Below, piece after piece: positions 16,916-26,510 of a stretch of 64,000 nt of DNA. The stretch lies in assembly GCA_025936115.1 (NCBI GenBank), contig JAICTZ010000032.1, forward strand, positions 19,488 through 83,487. Reading direction: 5' to 3'. A program made the translations under genes and the position numbers. Source of the DNA: Polyangiaceae bacterium (GTDB taxonomy: Bacteria > Myxococcota_A > Polyangia > Polyangiales > Polyangiaceae). The notes beneath the pieces were generated by a model. It saw only the letters and a program-made list of their open reading frames with translations. It made no database searches and was not told the DNA's origin. Numbering within the stretch: position 1 is the first letter of the stretch; every line of letters starts with the position of its first letter.

Positions 16916-17872
16916 TTACGGCGCCGCGAAGGCCGGCGCGAGGGCGCCGCGCGTGATGGCGTCGAGTCGCGCGAGAAAGCGCCGAAAATCACGGATGGGC
17001 GGCGAGCCCGGCGCGGCGCGCAGCTCGAAATCCGTGATGCGCGACGTGACGAATCGCAAGCAGCCGAGCGCGCCCTCGACGGGAACCGCCACGCGTTCCG
17101 CAGCCGTGAGCGGCCGCACGGCGGTGTAGCCCTCCACCATGGCACGCGCCTGCGCGACATCGAAAGCATCGCGGTAACACCACGCGGCGATCGTCACACA
17201 CAGGTCGTAGACGAACGGGCCGTGGAACGCGCTCTCGAAGTCGAGCAACGCCAAAATGTCGCCGTTTTTCCAGAGCACGTTGTCGCGAAACAGGTCGCCG
17301 TGGACGATACCCGACGGCAAGCTCGGGTCGCGCGCCGGCGCGAACCGTCCGTAGAGCTCGCGAGCACGCCGCACTTCCACCAAGAGCTCGGCGAGCGCGG
17401 TCTCCCGCTCCACCCGCTCGAGCCGAGCGAGCATCTCCGGCGGTCCGAAACGACCTGGACCGAGCTTCGGCAGGCCGTCACTCGCCAGGTGAACACGCGC
17501 GAGCGCCGAACCGACTCGGCGGCAGGCGTCTGCGCTGACGCGCCCGAGACACAGGATTTCGCCCTCGAGCCACGGGAAGAGCGCGAACGGCTTGCCGGCG
17601 TGGAGCGGCAGCTCGCCCGTGCGCGCGAGCGGCTCCGCCACCTTCGAGCCCGCGCGAGCGAGCGCGTGAAGGAGCTCGAGCTCAGCGCGGGCACCCACCG
17701 GCCCCTGCTCCTCGTACAAGCGGGCGAAAAGGACGCGCCCGTCGGCGGCGACGGCGCGAAAGTTCGAGTTCACGGAGCCGAGCGAGAGCGGCGAGAGCTC
17801 GACGAGCTCGACGCCGTAGGCGCGACCGAGCTCGCGCGCGGCGGCGAGCGGCAGGGCTGTCAGAAGAGCCAC
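16916..17872 (-). CDS. thrB: Homoserine kinase type II
   Basis: 318 residues with an aminoglycoside-phosphotransferase fold: catalytic loop IVHGDLFRDNVLW and metal-binding DFESAFHGPFVYDL. The N-terminal LSPLSLGSVNSNFRA and FPWLEGE match type II homoserine kinases, which phosphorylate homoserine for threonine synthesis. Other phosphotransferases share the fold, so the substrate is inferred from similarity and from the neighbouring argH gene. It is followed by argH after 48 bases. Confidence 0.8.
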   Translation of the reverse strand: MALLTALPLAAARELGRAYGVELVELSPLSLGSVNSNFRAVAADGRVLFARLYEEQGPVGARAELELLHALARAGSKVAEPLARTGELPLHAGKPFALFPWLEGEILCLGRVSADACRRVGSALARVHLASDGLPKLGPGRFGPPEMLARLERVERETALAELLVEVRRARELYGRFAPARDPSLPSGIVHGDLFRDNVLWKNGDILALLDFESAFHGPFVYDLCVTIAAWCYRDAFDVAQARAMVEGYTAVRPLTAAERVAVPVEGALGCLRFVTSRITDFELRAAPGSPPIRDFRRFLARLDAITRGALAPAFAAP

Positions 17873-17937
17873 GACGCGCGAGGATCGCCCAGCGCTCGCG
17901 CGGCGGTCAAGCGCCGGCCACAGGTCCGTCCAGCGCG

Positions 17938-18558
17938 CTAGCGCTCGTCGAGCACGGCGTTCGGCAGCTCGTCGTCGTTGTTCGTTTCCGGCGGCGCGAG
18001 CTCGGCGAGCACGTCCGTGAGCTCTGCGAGCACCTCGACGAGCCCGTCCGCGGCGCGCCCGCGCCGAATCGCGTCCACGATACGCTCGACGTGCCGCCGC
18101 CAGCCTTGCTCGCCGAGCCGTGCGTGAATACCCTCGTCACCGAGGATCACGGCGCGCCGCTCGAGCTCGGAGAGCAGGATGAGCACGCCCGTGTGCCCGC
18201 GCGTCCGATGTAGCCCGCGGCGCGCAAACAGCGCGAATGCGTGCTCCTCGACCTCGCGCTCGGCGAGTGCCGGCGCGATGAGCAGGCGTTCGAGGGGCCG
18301 GGCGCCGAAGAGCGCGAACGCGGCAAACGTGACCGCGACCTCGAAACCGAGCGCCCAACGTACGTCGGCCACGGGAGCCGCTTCCAGGAAAAGCCACGCG
18401 CCGAGCAGTCCGCACGCAAACGCAACCAGTGAGCGCGTGAGCCACGGCCGCCCGCTCTGCGGCACGACGGCGACCACGACTTCGGCCGCGCTGCGCTCTT
18501 CGAGGGCTGCGATCGCGGCTTCGATGCGTTGCTTCTGGGCTGAGTCGAGGAGCGTCAT
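17938..18558 (-). CDS. TPM-domain membrane protein
   Basis: 206 residues. The N-terminal part (RIEAAIAALEERSAAEVVVAVVP) begins a TPM/Psb32-like domain that is interrupted by two hydrophobic segments (SLVAFACGLLGAWLFLEAA and ALGFEVAVTFAAFALFG), then resumes (REVEEHAFALFARRGLHRT, TGVLILLSELERRAVILGD). This resembles the short TPM proteins encoded beside LemA and YgcG-type proteins in many bacteria. ATG 18558 follows the stop of the longer TPM gene by 4 bases, so the genes are co-transcribed. Molecular role unknown; a link to envelope maintenance is inferred from the family. Confidence 0.82.
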   Translation of the reverse strand: MTLLDSAQKQRIEAAIAALEERSAAEVVVAVVPQSGRPWLTRSLVAFACGLLGAWLFLEAAPVADVRWALGFEVAVTFAAFALFGARPLERLLIAPALAEREVEEHAFALFARRGLHRTRGHTGVLILLSELERRAVILGDEGIHARLGEQGWRRHVERIVDAIRRGRAADGLVEVLAELTDVLAELAPPETNNDDELPNAVLDER

Positions 18559-18562
18559 CGCT

Positions 18563-19384
18563 TCACCAAGAGCCCGATGCGCCGCCGCCACCGAAGCCAC
18601 CGCCGCCACCCGAAAAGCCGCCGCCGCCCCCGCCACCGCCGAAGCCACCACCGCCGAACCCGCCTCCTCCCCCCCAATATCCGCCGCGATACCCGCGTCC
18701 GTAGTAACCGCCGCCGCCGAAGCGCCCTCCCGTGCCGTAGCCGCCCGAGCTCCTGCCGCGCAGCCAAAGAAACAGGAGCACGATCGGCGCAAAAAAGAGC
18801 AGCGGCCAGAGTGAAGAGCCCGAGCTCGGCGCCCGCGCACCGCGCGCGGTACGCGCCGCGTCGCCCGGATCGTCTCCGTCGGCGCGCAACAGTTCGAAGA
18901 CGCCCTGCTCGATGCCGCCCGCGTAGTCTCCGCCCCGGAACGCAGGCACAATGGTGTTGCGGATGATGCGCGACGAGAGCGCGTCGGTGATGTGCCCTTC
19001 CAGTCCGTAACCGACCTCGATACGCACCTTGCGTTCACGCTGGACGACCAGCAACAGTAGCCCGTCGTCCACCTTGGCGTAACCGAGCTTCCACTTCTCG
19101 ACCGTCCGGATCGAAAAATCTTCGAGCGGATCGCCTTCGAGCGACGGGATCGTGAGGACGACGAATTGGTGGCCGGTCTTCTGCTCGTGCGCCGCGAGTC
19201 GGTCCGTGAGCGCGCGCGCCGTATCGGCGGGCAAAAGGTGCGCGTAGTCGTTGACACGTCCCGTGAGCGCCGGCGGCTCGAGGGCGGGCGCGCTGCGCGC
19301 CACGAGCAGCAGGGCGAGCAGGACCAGAGCCGAAAATAGGCCGGTGAGCGCGCCGAACCCGTCGCGGAGCGACTTCGCCTTCAT
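18563..19384 (-). CDS. TPM-domain protein with Gly-rich tail (YgcG family)
   Basis: 273 residues. A signal peptide or first membrane helix (LFSALVLLALLLVARSAPA) leads to an extracytoplasmic TPM domain (about 42-170; GRVNDYAHLLPADTARALTD, FVVLTIPSLEGDPLEDFS, VDDGLLLLVVQRERKVRIEVGYGLEGHI). A second hydrophobic segment (WPLLFFAPIVLLFLWLRG) and a long Gly/Phe/Tyr-rich tail follow, ending GASGSW. This order is typical of YgcG proteins, which occur next to LemA. It is 28 bases downstream of the LemA gene and 4 bases upstream of a second TPM gene. Precise function not established. Confidence 0.88.
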   Translation of the reverse strand: MKAKSLRDGFGALTGLFSALVLLALLLVARSAPALEPPALTGRVNDYAHLLPADTARALTDRLAAHEQKTGHQFVVLTIPSLEGDPLEDFSIRTVEKWKLGYAKVDDGLLLLVVQRERKVRIEVGYGLEGHITDALSSRIIRNTIVPAFRGGDYAGGIEQGVFELLRADGDDPGDAARTARGARAPSSGSSLWPLLFFAPIVLLFLWLRGRSSGGYGTGGRFGGGGYYGRGYRGGYWGGGGGFGGGGFGGGGGGGGFSGGGGGFGGGGASGSW

Positions 19385-19412
19385 GCTGAGGGCTCCTGAC
19401 CGCGGCGCCGAG

Positions 19413-20045
19413 CTAGAACTTCACTTCCGGCACCTTTTCGACGCCGGGCGCGACGGAGAACGTCGGCCGCAGCGGCTTGTGACGCAGACTCGCGCCGATG
19501 CTCGTCGGGAAACGCTCGACCACCTTGTTGTACTCGGCCACGGAGTCGATGTAGCGCTTGCGTGCCACGGTGATGCGATTCTCCGTGCCCTCGAGCTGCG
19601 ACTGCAAATCGCGGAACGACTCGGTCGCTTTGAGATCCGGGTAGCGCTCGACGACGACCATCAGCCGCGAGAGCGCGCTCGTGAGGCCCTGCTGTGCCTC
19701 TTCGAATTGCTTGAGCTTCGCCGGGTCGTCGATCGTCGATTGATCGACCTTGACGCCGGCCACCTTCGAGCGCGCTTCGACCACGCTCTCGAGCGTGCTC
19801 TTCTCGAATTGCGCGTTGCCCTTCACGACGTTCACCAGGTTCGGCACGAGATCGGAGCGGCGCTGATACTGATTTTGGACCTCGGCCCACGCGGCCTTCA
19901 CTTCCTCGTCCCGGTCGATGATCTCGTTGTAGCCGCAGCCGCCGAGCGGCAAGATCACGGCCACGGCCAGCATCAACACGGAAAAGGGACGAAGCAGCGC
20001 TTGGCTGAGCCTTCGGGCCAACTCCGACACGTGGGGATAGTTCAT
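19413..20045 (-). CDS. lemA: LemA family lipoprotein
   Basis: 210 residues. The N-terminus is unusually long and basic before the hydrophobic stretch (VLMLAVAVILPLGGC), which ends in a lipobox. The LemA core is clear: EVKAAWAEVQNQYQRRSDLVPNLVNVVKG, ARSKV, ALSRLMVVVERYPDLKA, and ENRITVARKRYIDSVAEYN. LemA proteins are helical envelope proteins of uncertain role, usually co-transcribed with TPM genes as here. An ATG further inside could give a shorter signal peptide, but no better ribosome site is evident. Confidence 0.9.
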   Translation of the reverse strand: MNYPHVSELARRLSQALLRPFSVLMLAVAVILPLGGCGYNEIIDRDEEVKAAWAEVQNQYQRRSDLVPNLVNVVKGNAQFEKSTLESVVEARSKVAGVKVDQSTIDDPAKLKQFEEAQQGLTSALSRLMVVVERYPDLKATESFRDLQSQLEGTENRITVARKRYIDSVAEYNKVVERFPTSIGASLRHKPLRPTFSVAPGVEKVPEVKF

Positions 20046-20149
20046 GAATTTGGCGCTCCGCCCAGTTGGTTAAGACCGGAGCGGCACGGGCGCAAGCGCC
20101 GAAACCCGCGCATTCCCTGCATTTTCGCGCTGCCCCCCGGGCGAGCGCC

Positions 20150-21964
<1,815 letters not shown>

Positions 21965-22099
21965 GGGGCGCCCCCTCTAGCATCAGTTCTGCGCGCGAGC
22001 CGGAACGAAGTGCGAGAATCCGACGCTTTCGGCGTTTCTCGTGCGAGCGGATCGGGCCGTTTTCAAGCAACTCGAGCGGCCTCCGGCCGATCTTCACGC

Positions 22100-22474
22100 G
22101 TGTGCTGCCGCGCCGTCCTTTTTCTCGTTTTGATGCTTTTCGGTACGGGCTGTGCTGGCTCCCTCGCTCCGGCCCGCGCTGCTTTCGAAGAGGGAAGGCT
22201 TCCAGCGGCCGCGGTCGAGCTCCGCGCACTCGAGCCGAAGTTTGCGACGCTCGGCCGCGAGACACGTGCCCGTTATGCGCTCTACCGCGGTCTCGTCGAG
22301 CTCGGTCTCGGCAATGCGCCGGCGGCCGACCACTGGCTTTTCTTGGCCTACAGCGCGGATCAACGGGACCCACATTGCTTCGACGACCGCGAGCATGGCG
22401 CGCTGCTCTCGGCGTGGCGCGCCACGGGGCGCTTGCCGGGCGAGCCCGGCCAGAGGTTCAGAACGGCGCAGTAA
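22100..22474 (+). CDS. Small TPR-like lipoprotein
   Basis: 124 residues from GTG 22100. The N-terminus (CCRAVLFLVLMLFGTGC) is a lipoprotein signal. The mature part is helical and TPR-like (PARAAFEEGRLPAAAVELRALEPKF, ARYALYRGLVELGLGNAPAADHWLFLA). There is no clear ribosome site before the GTG, and an open frame continues upstream, so the exact start is uncertain. The last 17 bases overlap the end of the convergent PEGA-like gene. Function unknown. Confidence 0.6.
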   Translation: MCCRAVLFLVLMLFGTGCAGSLAPARAAFEEGRLPAAAVELRALEPKFATLGRETRARYALYRGLVELGLGNAPAADHWLFLAYSADQRDPHCFDDREHGALLSAWRATGRLPGEPGQRFRTAQ

Positions 22475-23294
22475 GGCTCAGACGAGCCGTACCCGGCACG
22501 ACGAAGACGGTCGCGCGCACGCTGGACGGCGTCTGTGAGCGCCGATCGCTGAAGTAAATGTAGGCTGCGGCGCCGGTGGACAAGAGGCCGACCGCCAGCG
22601 AAACGTCGCCCGCGATGAGATGACGACGAGCCGCGGCGACGAGACCTGGGTCGCAGGTCTGAGTCGGCGCACAGGGCATACCCGCAATCTCGTGTGCCTC
22701 GTGGATACCATTGAGACCGAAATAGGCCCAGCCTGCGAAACCTCCCACGGCAAGCCCACCAAAAACGTAGGTGAGCGGCGGCGTGCGGTGGACCGGCCGC
22801 TCCGGAACCGCGGGCGGCGACGCCACGGCGGCGAGCGTGATCGGCAGCGCCCTGCCCTTCTCTCCCTCTCGAATCAGAATCTGCTGCTGAAGCGGCGGCA
22901 CACCCGCACGCTCGAATTGAAACAGGTGAACGCCCGGGTCCACGGGGATCGCGAGCCCGTCTAGCCGCTCGGCGAGCACGTCGCCGTCAACGCTGACACG
23001 GACGTCGGTGAGCTCCACGCCTCGCGTATCGCGCGCCTGTACGACGACGGACGGCATGACCTTGTCCACGTCGGCAAGCCATCCTGAGCAATCGTTGCGT
23101 ACGACCGCGGGACACGTCGGCTGCGCGCACAACAAAAACTTCAAGCGCGCGGCGCGTAGCTGGTGGTTCGAACGCTGGCTCTGGGCGTCCTCCGCTGCCT
23201 TCACACACTCGAGAACCGCCTCATCGGCACGAGCCCAGGGGCTCGAGAGTAACCAAATGACGGCGCAAAGAACCGCGACGATGATCCGATGCAC
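22458..23294 (-). CDS. Secreted PEGA-like envelope protein
   Basis: 278 residues. The signal peptide ends SPWARA. A short helical, Cys-containing part (residues about 25-75; FLLCAQPTCPAVVRNDCSGW) leads to a PEGA-like beta domain (about 82-150; VVVQARDTRGVELTDVRVSVDG, VDPGVHLFQFERAG). Two hydrophobic segments follow (YVFGGLAVGGFAGWAYFGL and LAVGLLSTGAAAYIYF) around a loop with a Cys pair (PCAPTQTC), and the protein ends LSLTAPF. This is the topology seen at 1229, 9694 and 48177. It starts 15 bases after the kinase gene on the same strand, so the two form an operon; kinase and envelope protein probably work together (inference). Confidence 0.75.
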   Translation of the reverse strand: MHRIIVAVLCAVIWLLSSPWARADEAVLECVKAAEDAQSQRSNHQLRAARLKFLLCAQPTCPAVVRNDCSGWLADVDKVMPSVVVQARDTRGVELTDVRVSVDGDVLAERLDGLAIPVDPGVHLFQFERAGVPPLQQQILIREGEKGRALPITLAAVASPPAVPERPVHRTPPLTYVFGGLAVGGFAGWAYFGLNGIHEAHEIAGMPCAPTQTCDPGLVAAARRHLIAGDVSLAVGLLSTGAAAYIYFSDRRSQTPSSVRATVFVVPGTARLSLTAPF

Positions 23295-23309
23295 GCTGCC
23301 TCTCGCAGC

Positions 23310-24860
23310 TTACAAGCATTCCACCTTGTAATGGCGATGTCCCTCCTGATCGATCGTGTAGGGCGGATCGCAGTCATTTTTTGGGGTCGGGGTCGGGGGC
23401 CGACGAGTGCGCAGGAGGACCGCCTTGGACCGAGCGGAAGGCTCCGGCTTCGGGGCCAACGTCCCCGGGACCGCTGAGGGTGCCGCGGTGCTCGAGGCGG
23501 ACGCCTCGGGTGCAGGGTCGACGCTCGCGCTCGGTTCGGGGACCGGAGGCGGCACGGGAGAGATATCGGTCAGGTCGGGCGCGGCGGAAACCTTCTGCTC
23601 CGTCGAGGCCGGATGGGTCGCAACGCGGCGCTCGTCGTCGCGGTTGGCGCGCTGGGGGAGCAGGGCGCGAAGACCGAGCGCGCCCACGAGGAACGCGAGC
23701 AGCGCCGTCGCGAGCACGACTCGGCGGTGCCGGCCGCGCTGCGCGTGAAGCGAGCGCTCGCGCTCGTCTGCTGGGGCGAGATTGGCTCCGCCGTCCGACC
23801 GCACCTCGGCCACCGTGGGCTCTTCGCTCGACGCGAGGATGCGAGGGGGCCGCGACGATGCGTCGGCCATCGGCAGCTCCTCGATCTGCTCGACCTCGGA
23901 AACGATGCGGGCGCGCACGGCGAGCGCGGTTCCGGCGGTGGTTTCGACCCATTCGCCGATGCGCGTCGCCGTGGTGGGCGGCGAACAGGCCTCGAGCGCG
24001 CGCGCCATGTCGCGAGCGGTCTCGAAACGCTCGCTCGGATCGCGCTTGAGCCCGCGCATGACGACGGCGTCGAGCTCGGGCGGTACGTCGGCAACGAGCG
24101 AGCTCGGCGCGACGACTTCGCCCGTGAGCACACGCGCGATCGTCGCCGCTTCACTGTCGGCCAAAAAGAGCCGCTCGCCCGTAAGTGCTTCCCACAACAC
24201 GACCGAGGCCGCGTACACGTCGGCTTTGCGGTTCGCCGAGCCGTGCTGCAACTGTTCGGGCGCGATGTAAGCCATCTTGCCGCGAACCTGACCTTCGCGC
24301 GTCACCTGCGCGCGGCCGGCGGCTTTGGCGATCCCGAAATCGAGCACGCGCGCAATGCCGTCCACGCCCACCAAAATGTTCTGCGGAGACACGTCTCGGT
24401 GCACGATGCCCAGCGCCTCGCCACGCTCGCTCTTGGCTTCATGGGCCGCGTGCAAGCCGTGGAGGACCGAGGCGAGTACCGAGCACACGATGTCACGCGG
24501 GATGCGTTGACCGTTGGACTTCGTGACGTGCAAGAGGCGAGCTAAGGACTCCCCCTGTACGTAATCCATGACGAGGAAGAGCTCGCCTTGAGCCGCCACG
24601 ACGTCGAGCGTCGGCACCACGTTCGGATGACGGACCCGAGCGGCGAGCCGCGCCTCGTCCAGAAACATGGTGACGAACTCGGGGTCCTTCGCGAACTGAG
24701 GATGCAGGCGTTTGATTGCAACCGTGCGCGAGAACCCGACGGGCCCGACGAGTCGCCCGACGTGCACCGCCGCCATACCCCCGCAGGCGATCTCGTCGAA
24801 CAGCGCGTACCGCCCGACTAACTTCGGGCCTGCTGCTGCCTCGCCTGCCACACTAGCCAT
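23310..24860 (-). CDS. Hanks-type Ser/Thr protein kinase with Cys-terminated extracytoplasmic tail
   Basis: 516 residues from ATG 24860; an upstream ATG at 24989 would add 43 residues unlike any kinase N-terminus. Kinase domain (about 15-285): CGGMAAVHVG loop, VAIK with Lys50, HRDVSPQN (His154, Asp156), DFG and APEQ. A transmembrane segment (about 378-400; VVLATALLAFLVGALGL) separates it from a Pro/Ala/Ser-rich region. The tail ends DCDPPYTIDQEGHRHYKVEC plus Leu, a Cys-flanked motif I recognise from other myxobacterial kinases, possibly a disulfide-closed module. The PEGA-like gene follows after 15 bases. The divergent lipoprotein gene starts 89 bases away across a palindrome. Confidence 0.92.
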   Translation of the reverse strand: MASVAGEAAAGPKLVGRYALFDEIACGGMAAVHVGRLVGPVGFSRTVAIKRLHPQFAKDPEFVTMFLDEARLAARVRHPNVVPTLDVVAAQGELFLVMDYVQGESLARLLHVTKSNGQRIPRDIVCSVLASVLHGLHAAHEAKSERGEALGIVHRDVSPQNILVGVDGIARVLDFGIAKAAGRAQVTREGQVRGKMAYIAPEQLQHGSANRKADVYAASVVLWEALTGERLFLADSEAATIARVLTGEVVAPSSLVADVPPELDAVVMRGLKRDPSERFETARDMARALEACSPPTTATRIGEWVETTAGTALAVRARIVSEVEQIEELPMADASSRPPRILASSEEPTVAEVRSDGGANLAPADERERSLHAQRGRHRRVVLATALLAFLVGALGLRALLPQRANRDDERRVATHPASTEQKVSAAPDLTDISPVPPPVPEPSASVDPAPEASASSTAAPSAVPGTLAPKPEPSARSKAVLLRTRRPPTPTPKNDCDPPYTIDQEGHRHYKVECL

Positions 24861-24873
24861 CTTACGTGAGCCA

Positions 24874-24892
24874 GGTGGGTGTAGCACCCACC
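24874..24892. promoter_or_regulatory. Palindrome in the divergent kinase/lipoprotein promoter region
   Basis: GGTGGGTG-TAG-CACCCACC is a perfect 8-bp inverted repeat with a 3-base spacer, 14 bases upstream of the kinase start and 57 bases upstream of the lipoprotein start. It may be an operator for both genes or a leader hairpin. Confidence 0.4.
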
Positions 24893-24948
24893 GACCAGGG
24901 CTGAAATGGGGCCACGCCGGACGGCCGTACGTGGCACAATCAGGGGCG

Positions 24949-25977
24949 ATGTCCCGGAGGGTCTTACCCTTACTCGTGGTGGCGGCCATGGCCGCCAGCT
25001 GCTCGCTCCTGATCCCCCTCGATTACACCGGCGGCACGAAGCCGGCTCACACCAATCGTGGCGGTGAGGGCGGAACTGGCGGCACCGAGACCGGTGGCAT
25101 GGCGGGCGAAGGGCTCGGCGGCACCCTTGGCGAGGCGGGCATGAACGAGGGCGGGCAGGCCGGTGCGATCCCGGAAGCTGGCGTCGGCAACGAGGGCGCC
25201 GTCGGGGGCACCACAGGCGGAACGCCGCCGAGCACAGGCGGCGATACGGCGGCCGGCACCGGAGGCGGCGGCGGCAACGCGACCGGCGGCGATACCGGCT
25301 TGGGCGGGACCGGCGACGTCGGCGGCGCTGCAAGCGGCGGGACCGATGCGACGGGCGGCATGGAGAGCGGCGGGGGCGGCGGCATCCCGAACGGCGGCAT
25401 GAGCGGCGGCGGGGGCAACAGCGGCCGGGGCGGGCGCCCGAGCGGCGGGCACGGCGGCATGGGCATGGGCGGCACGCTCGCGGGCATGAGCGGCGGCGGT
25501 GTCGGCGGGAACGGCGATTGCGGCGGAGCGGATGTACGCACCGATCCGCTCAATTGCGGTAGCTGCGGCCACGCCTGCGACGCCGGCCAAGACTGCGCGG
25601 GCGGTGTCTGCATTTCGTCGCCCTGCGAAGGGATCTGCGCGACCTGGATCCCGGCCGAGCAGAACCTCATGCACGACGGCTGGCGCAAGGACGACTTCGG
25701 CACGGTCGCAGACATCTGCGTGCAGGTAGACAGCTACGACCCGAGCCCGGGCTACCTCCCTGCGTTCAACTGCTGGAACACCATGACGCGCAGTGTTCAG
25801 CTGAACGGCGTCACCATGACGTGCGGGCAAGGCAGCAAAGCGTTCAACATCCCGAAACGAGCGGGCGGCTACTGCGTGCACGCGACCCCCGGGACGCAGT
25901 CGTATGCAGGGTTCCTCATGCCGTTCGCGCCGTCGGATTGCTGCGTCGCCCCGCAGGGCGGCGCGGGCGCGCGCTGA
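24949..25977 (+). CDS. Gly-rich lipoprotein with one CGxCG Cys motif
   Basis: 342 residues. ATG has AGGGG just upstream. The lipoprotein signal ends AAMAASC. Residues about 25-190 are a Gly/Thr/Ser/Ala/Met low-complexity stretch with short GG-rich repeats. A single copy of the motif DPLNCGSCGHACDAGQDC follows, the same module repeated 12 times in the lipoprotein at 2251. The C-terminal part (about 225-342) has several Cys and Trp residues (CEGICATWIPAEQNLM, FNCWNTMTRSVQLNG, GGYCVHATPGT) and looks globular; it is not assigned to a family. Probably displayed on the cell surface. It diverges from the kinase at 23310. Confidence 0.75.
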   Translation: MSRRVLPLLVVAAMAASCSLLIPLDYTGGTKPAHTNRGGEGGTGGTETGGMAGEGLGGTLGEAGMNEGGQAGAIPEAGVGNEGAVGGTTGGTPPSTGGDTAAGTGGGGGNATGGDTGLGGTGDVGGAASGGTDATGGMESGGGGGIPNGGMSGGGGNSGRGGRPSGGHGGMGMGGTLAGMSGGGVGGNGDCGGADVRTDPLNCGSCGHACDAGQDCAGGVCISSPCEGICATWIPAEQNLMHDGWRKDDFGTVADICVQVDSYDPSPGYLPAFNCWNTMTRSVQLNGVTMTCGQGSKAFNIPKRAGGYCVHATPGTQSYAGFLMPFAPSDCCVAPQGGAGAR

Positions 25978-25996
25978 ACGGGGCCGCTCGTGACGT

Positions 25997-26014
25997 GGCG
26001 CTCACCCTAGCGCC
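25997..26014. terminator. Small hairpin between convergent lipoprotein genes
   Basis: GGCGCT-CACCCT-AGCGCC forms a 6-bp stem with a 6-base loop between the stop of the Gly-rich lipoprotein and the end of the tudor-like lipoprotein. There is no T-run, so terminator function is tentative. Confidence 0.3.
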
Positions 26015-26510
26015 GGCGACTCACGATGCGATCGAGGGACACGACCTCGTCCCAGGCGTTTTCGTGGCCTTCGTAGTGCAGGAGCACGTGGTCGTGGCCG
26101 ACGGGCTGAAGCACGACCGCCGCGTACACGCTGCCGCGCCAGGTGACACGGACGCGGTCACCTTCCTGAAACGGGTTGATACCCGCCGCGACGTCGGCGC
26201 TGCCGGTGGGCGCGCCGGCGGCGTGGGCGACTTTGGCCGGCGGGGGCGGCGCGACGACGGCACCCTCGACGCGACCGTGGATGCGGTCGATGCCGATGTC
26301 TTCGTCCCAATGCGTGTCGTAGCCATCGAAGTGAACGCGGTAGCGAGCGGGGCCGTGCACCTCGATCACGTGCGCGGGATAGAGCTTGCCTTCCTCCCAT
26401 TCGACGAGCACGTGCTCACCGACGCGGAACGGTTTCTTGCACGCGACGAGCAGCAGCGCGCCGAGGACCACCCAGGCGAACCGAGAACGCCCGAGCGCGC
26501 TTTGCCTCAT
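26007..26510 (-). CDS. Lipoprotein with two tudor/chromo-knot-like repeats
   Basis: 167 residues. The lipoprotein signal ends GALLLVAC, followed by KK. The mature protein contains two copies of an SH3-like unit: RVGEHVLVEWEEGKLYPAHV with VHFDGYDTHWDEDIGIDRI, and EGDRVRVTWRGSVYAAVVL with LHYEGHENAWDEVVSLDRI, joined by an Ala/Pro linker. The pattern W-x-G-x-x-Y-x-A-x-V then Y-x-G-x-x-x-x-W-D-E is that of agenet/tudor-knot modules, better known from eukaryotic chromatin proteins. Here the signal places it outside the cytoplasm, so nucleic-acid binding is unlikely. Its ATG overlaps the stop of the patatin-like gene by four bases, so it is last in an operon with the patatin-like and CPBP genes. 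Confidence 0.75.
   Translation of the reverse strand: MRQSALGRSRFAWVVLGALLLVACKKPFRVGEHVLVEWEEGKLYPAHVIEVHGPARYRVHFDGYDTHWDEDIGIDRIHGRVEGAVVAPPPPAKVAHAAGAPTGSADVAAGINPFQEGDRVRVTWRGSVYAAVVLQPVGHDHVLLHYEGHENAWDEVVSLDRIVSRRR

Noticed and set aside
24938..24952. Possible sigma54 promoter (TGGCAC)
   Set aside because: The -12 GC/TTGC element is missing at the required spacing; the following bases are the ribosome site and start codon.
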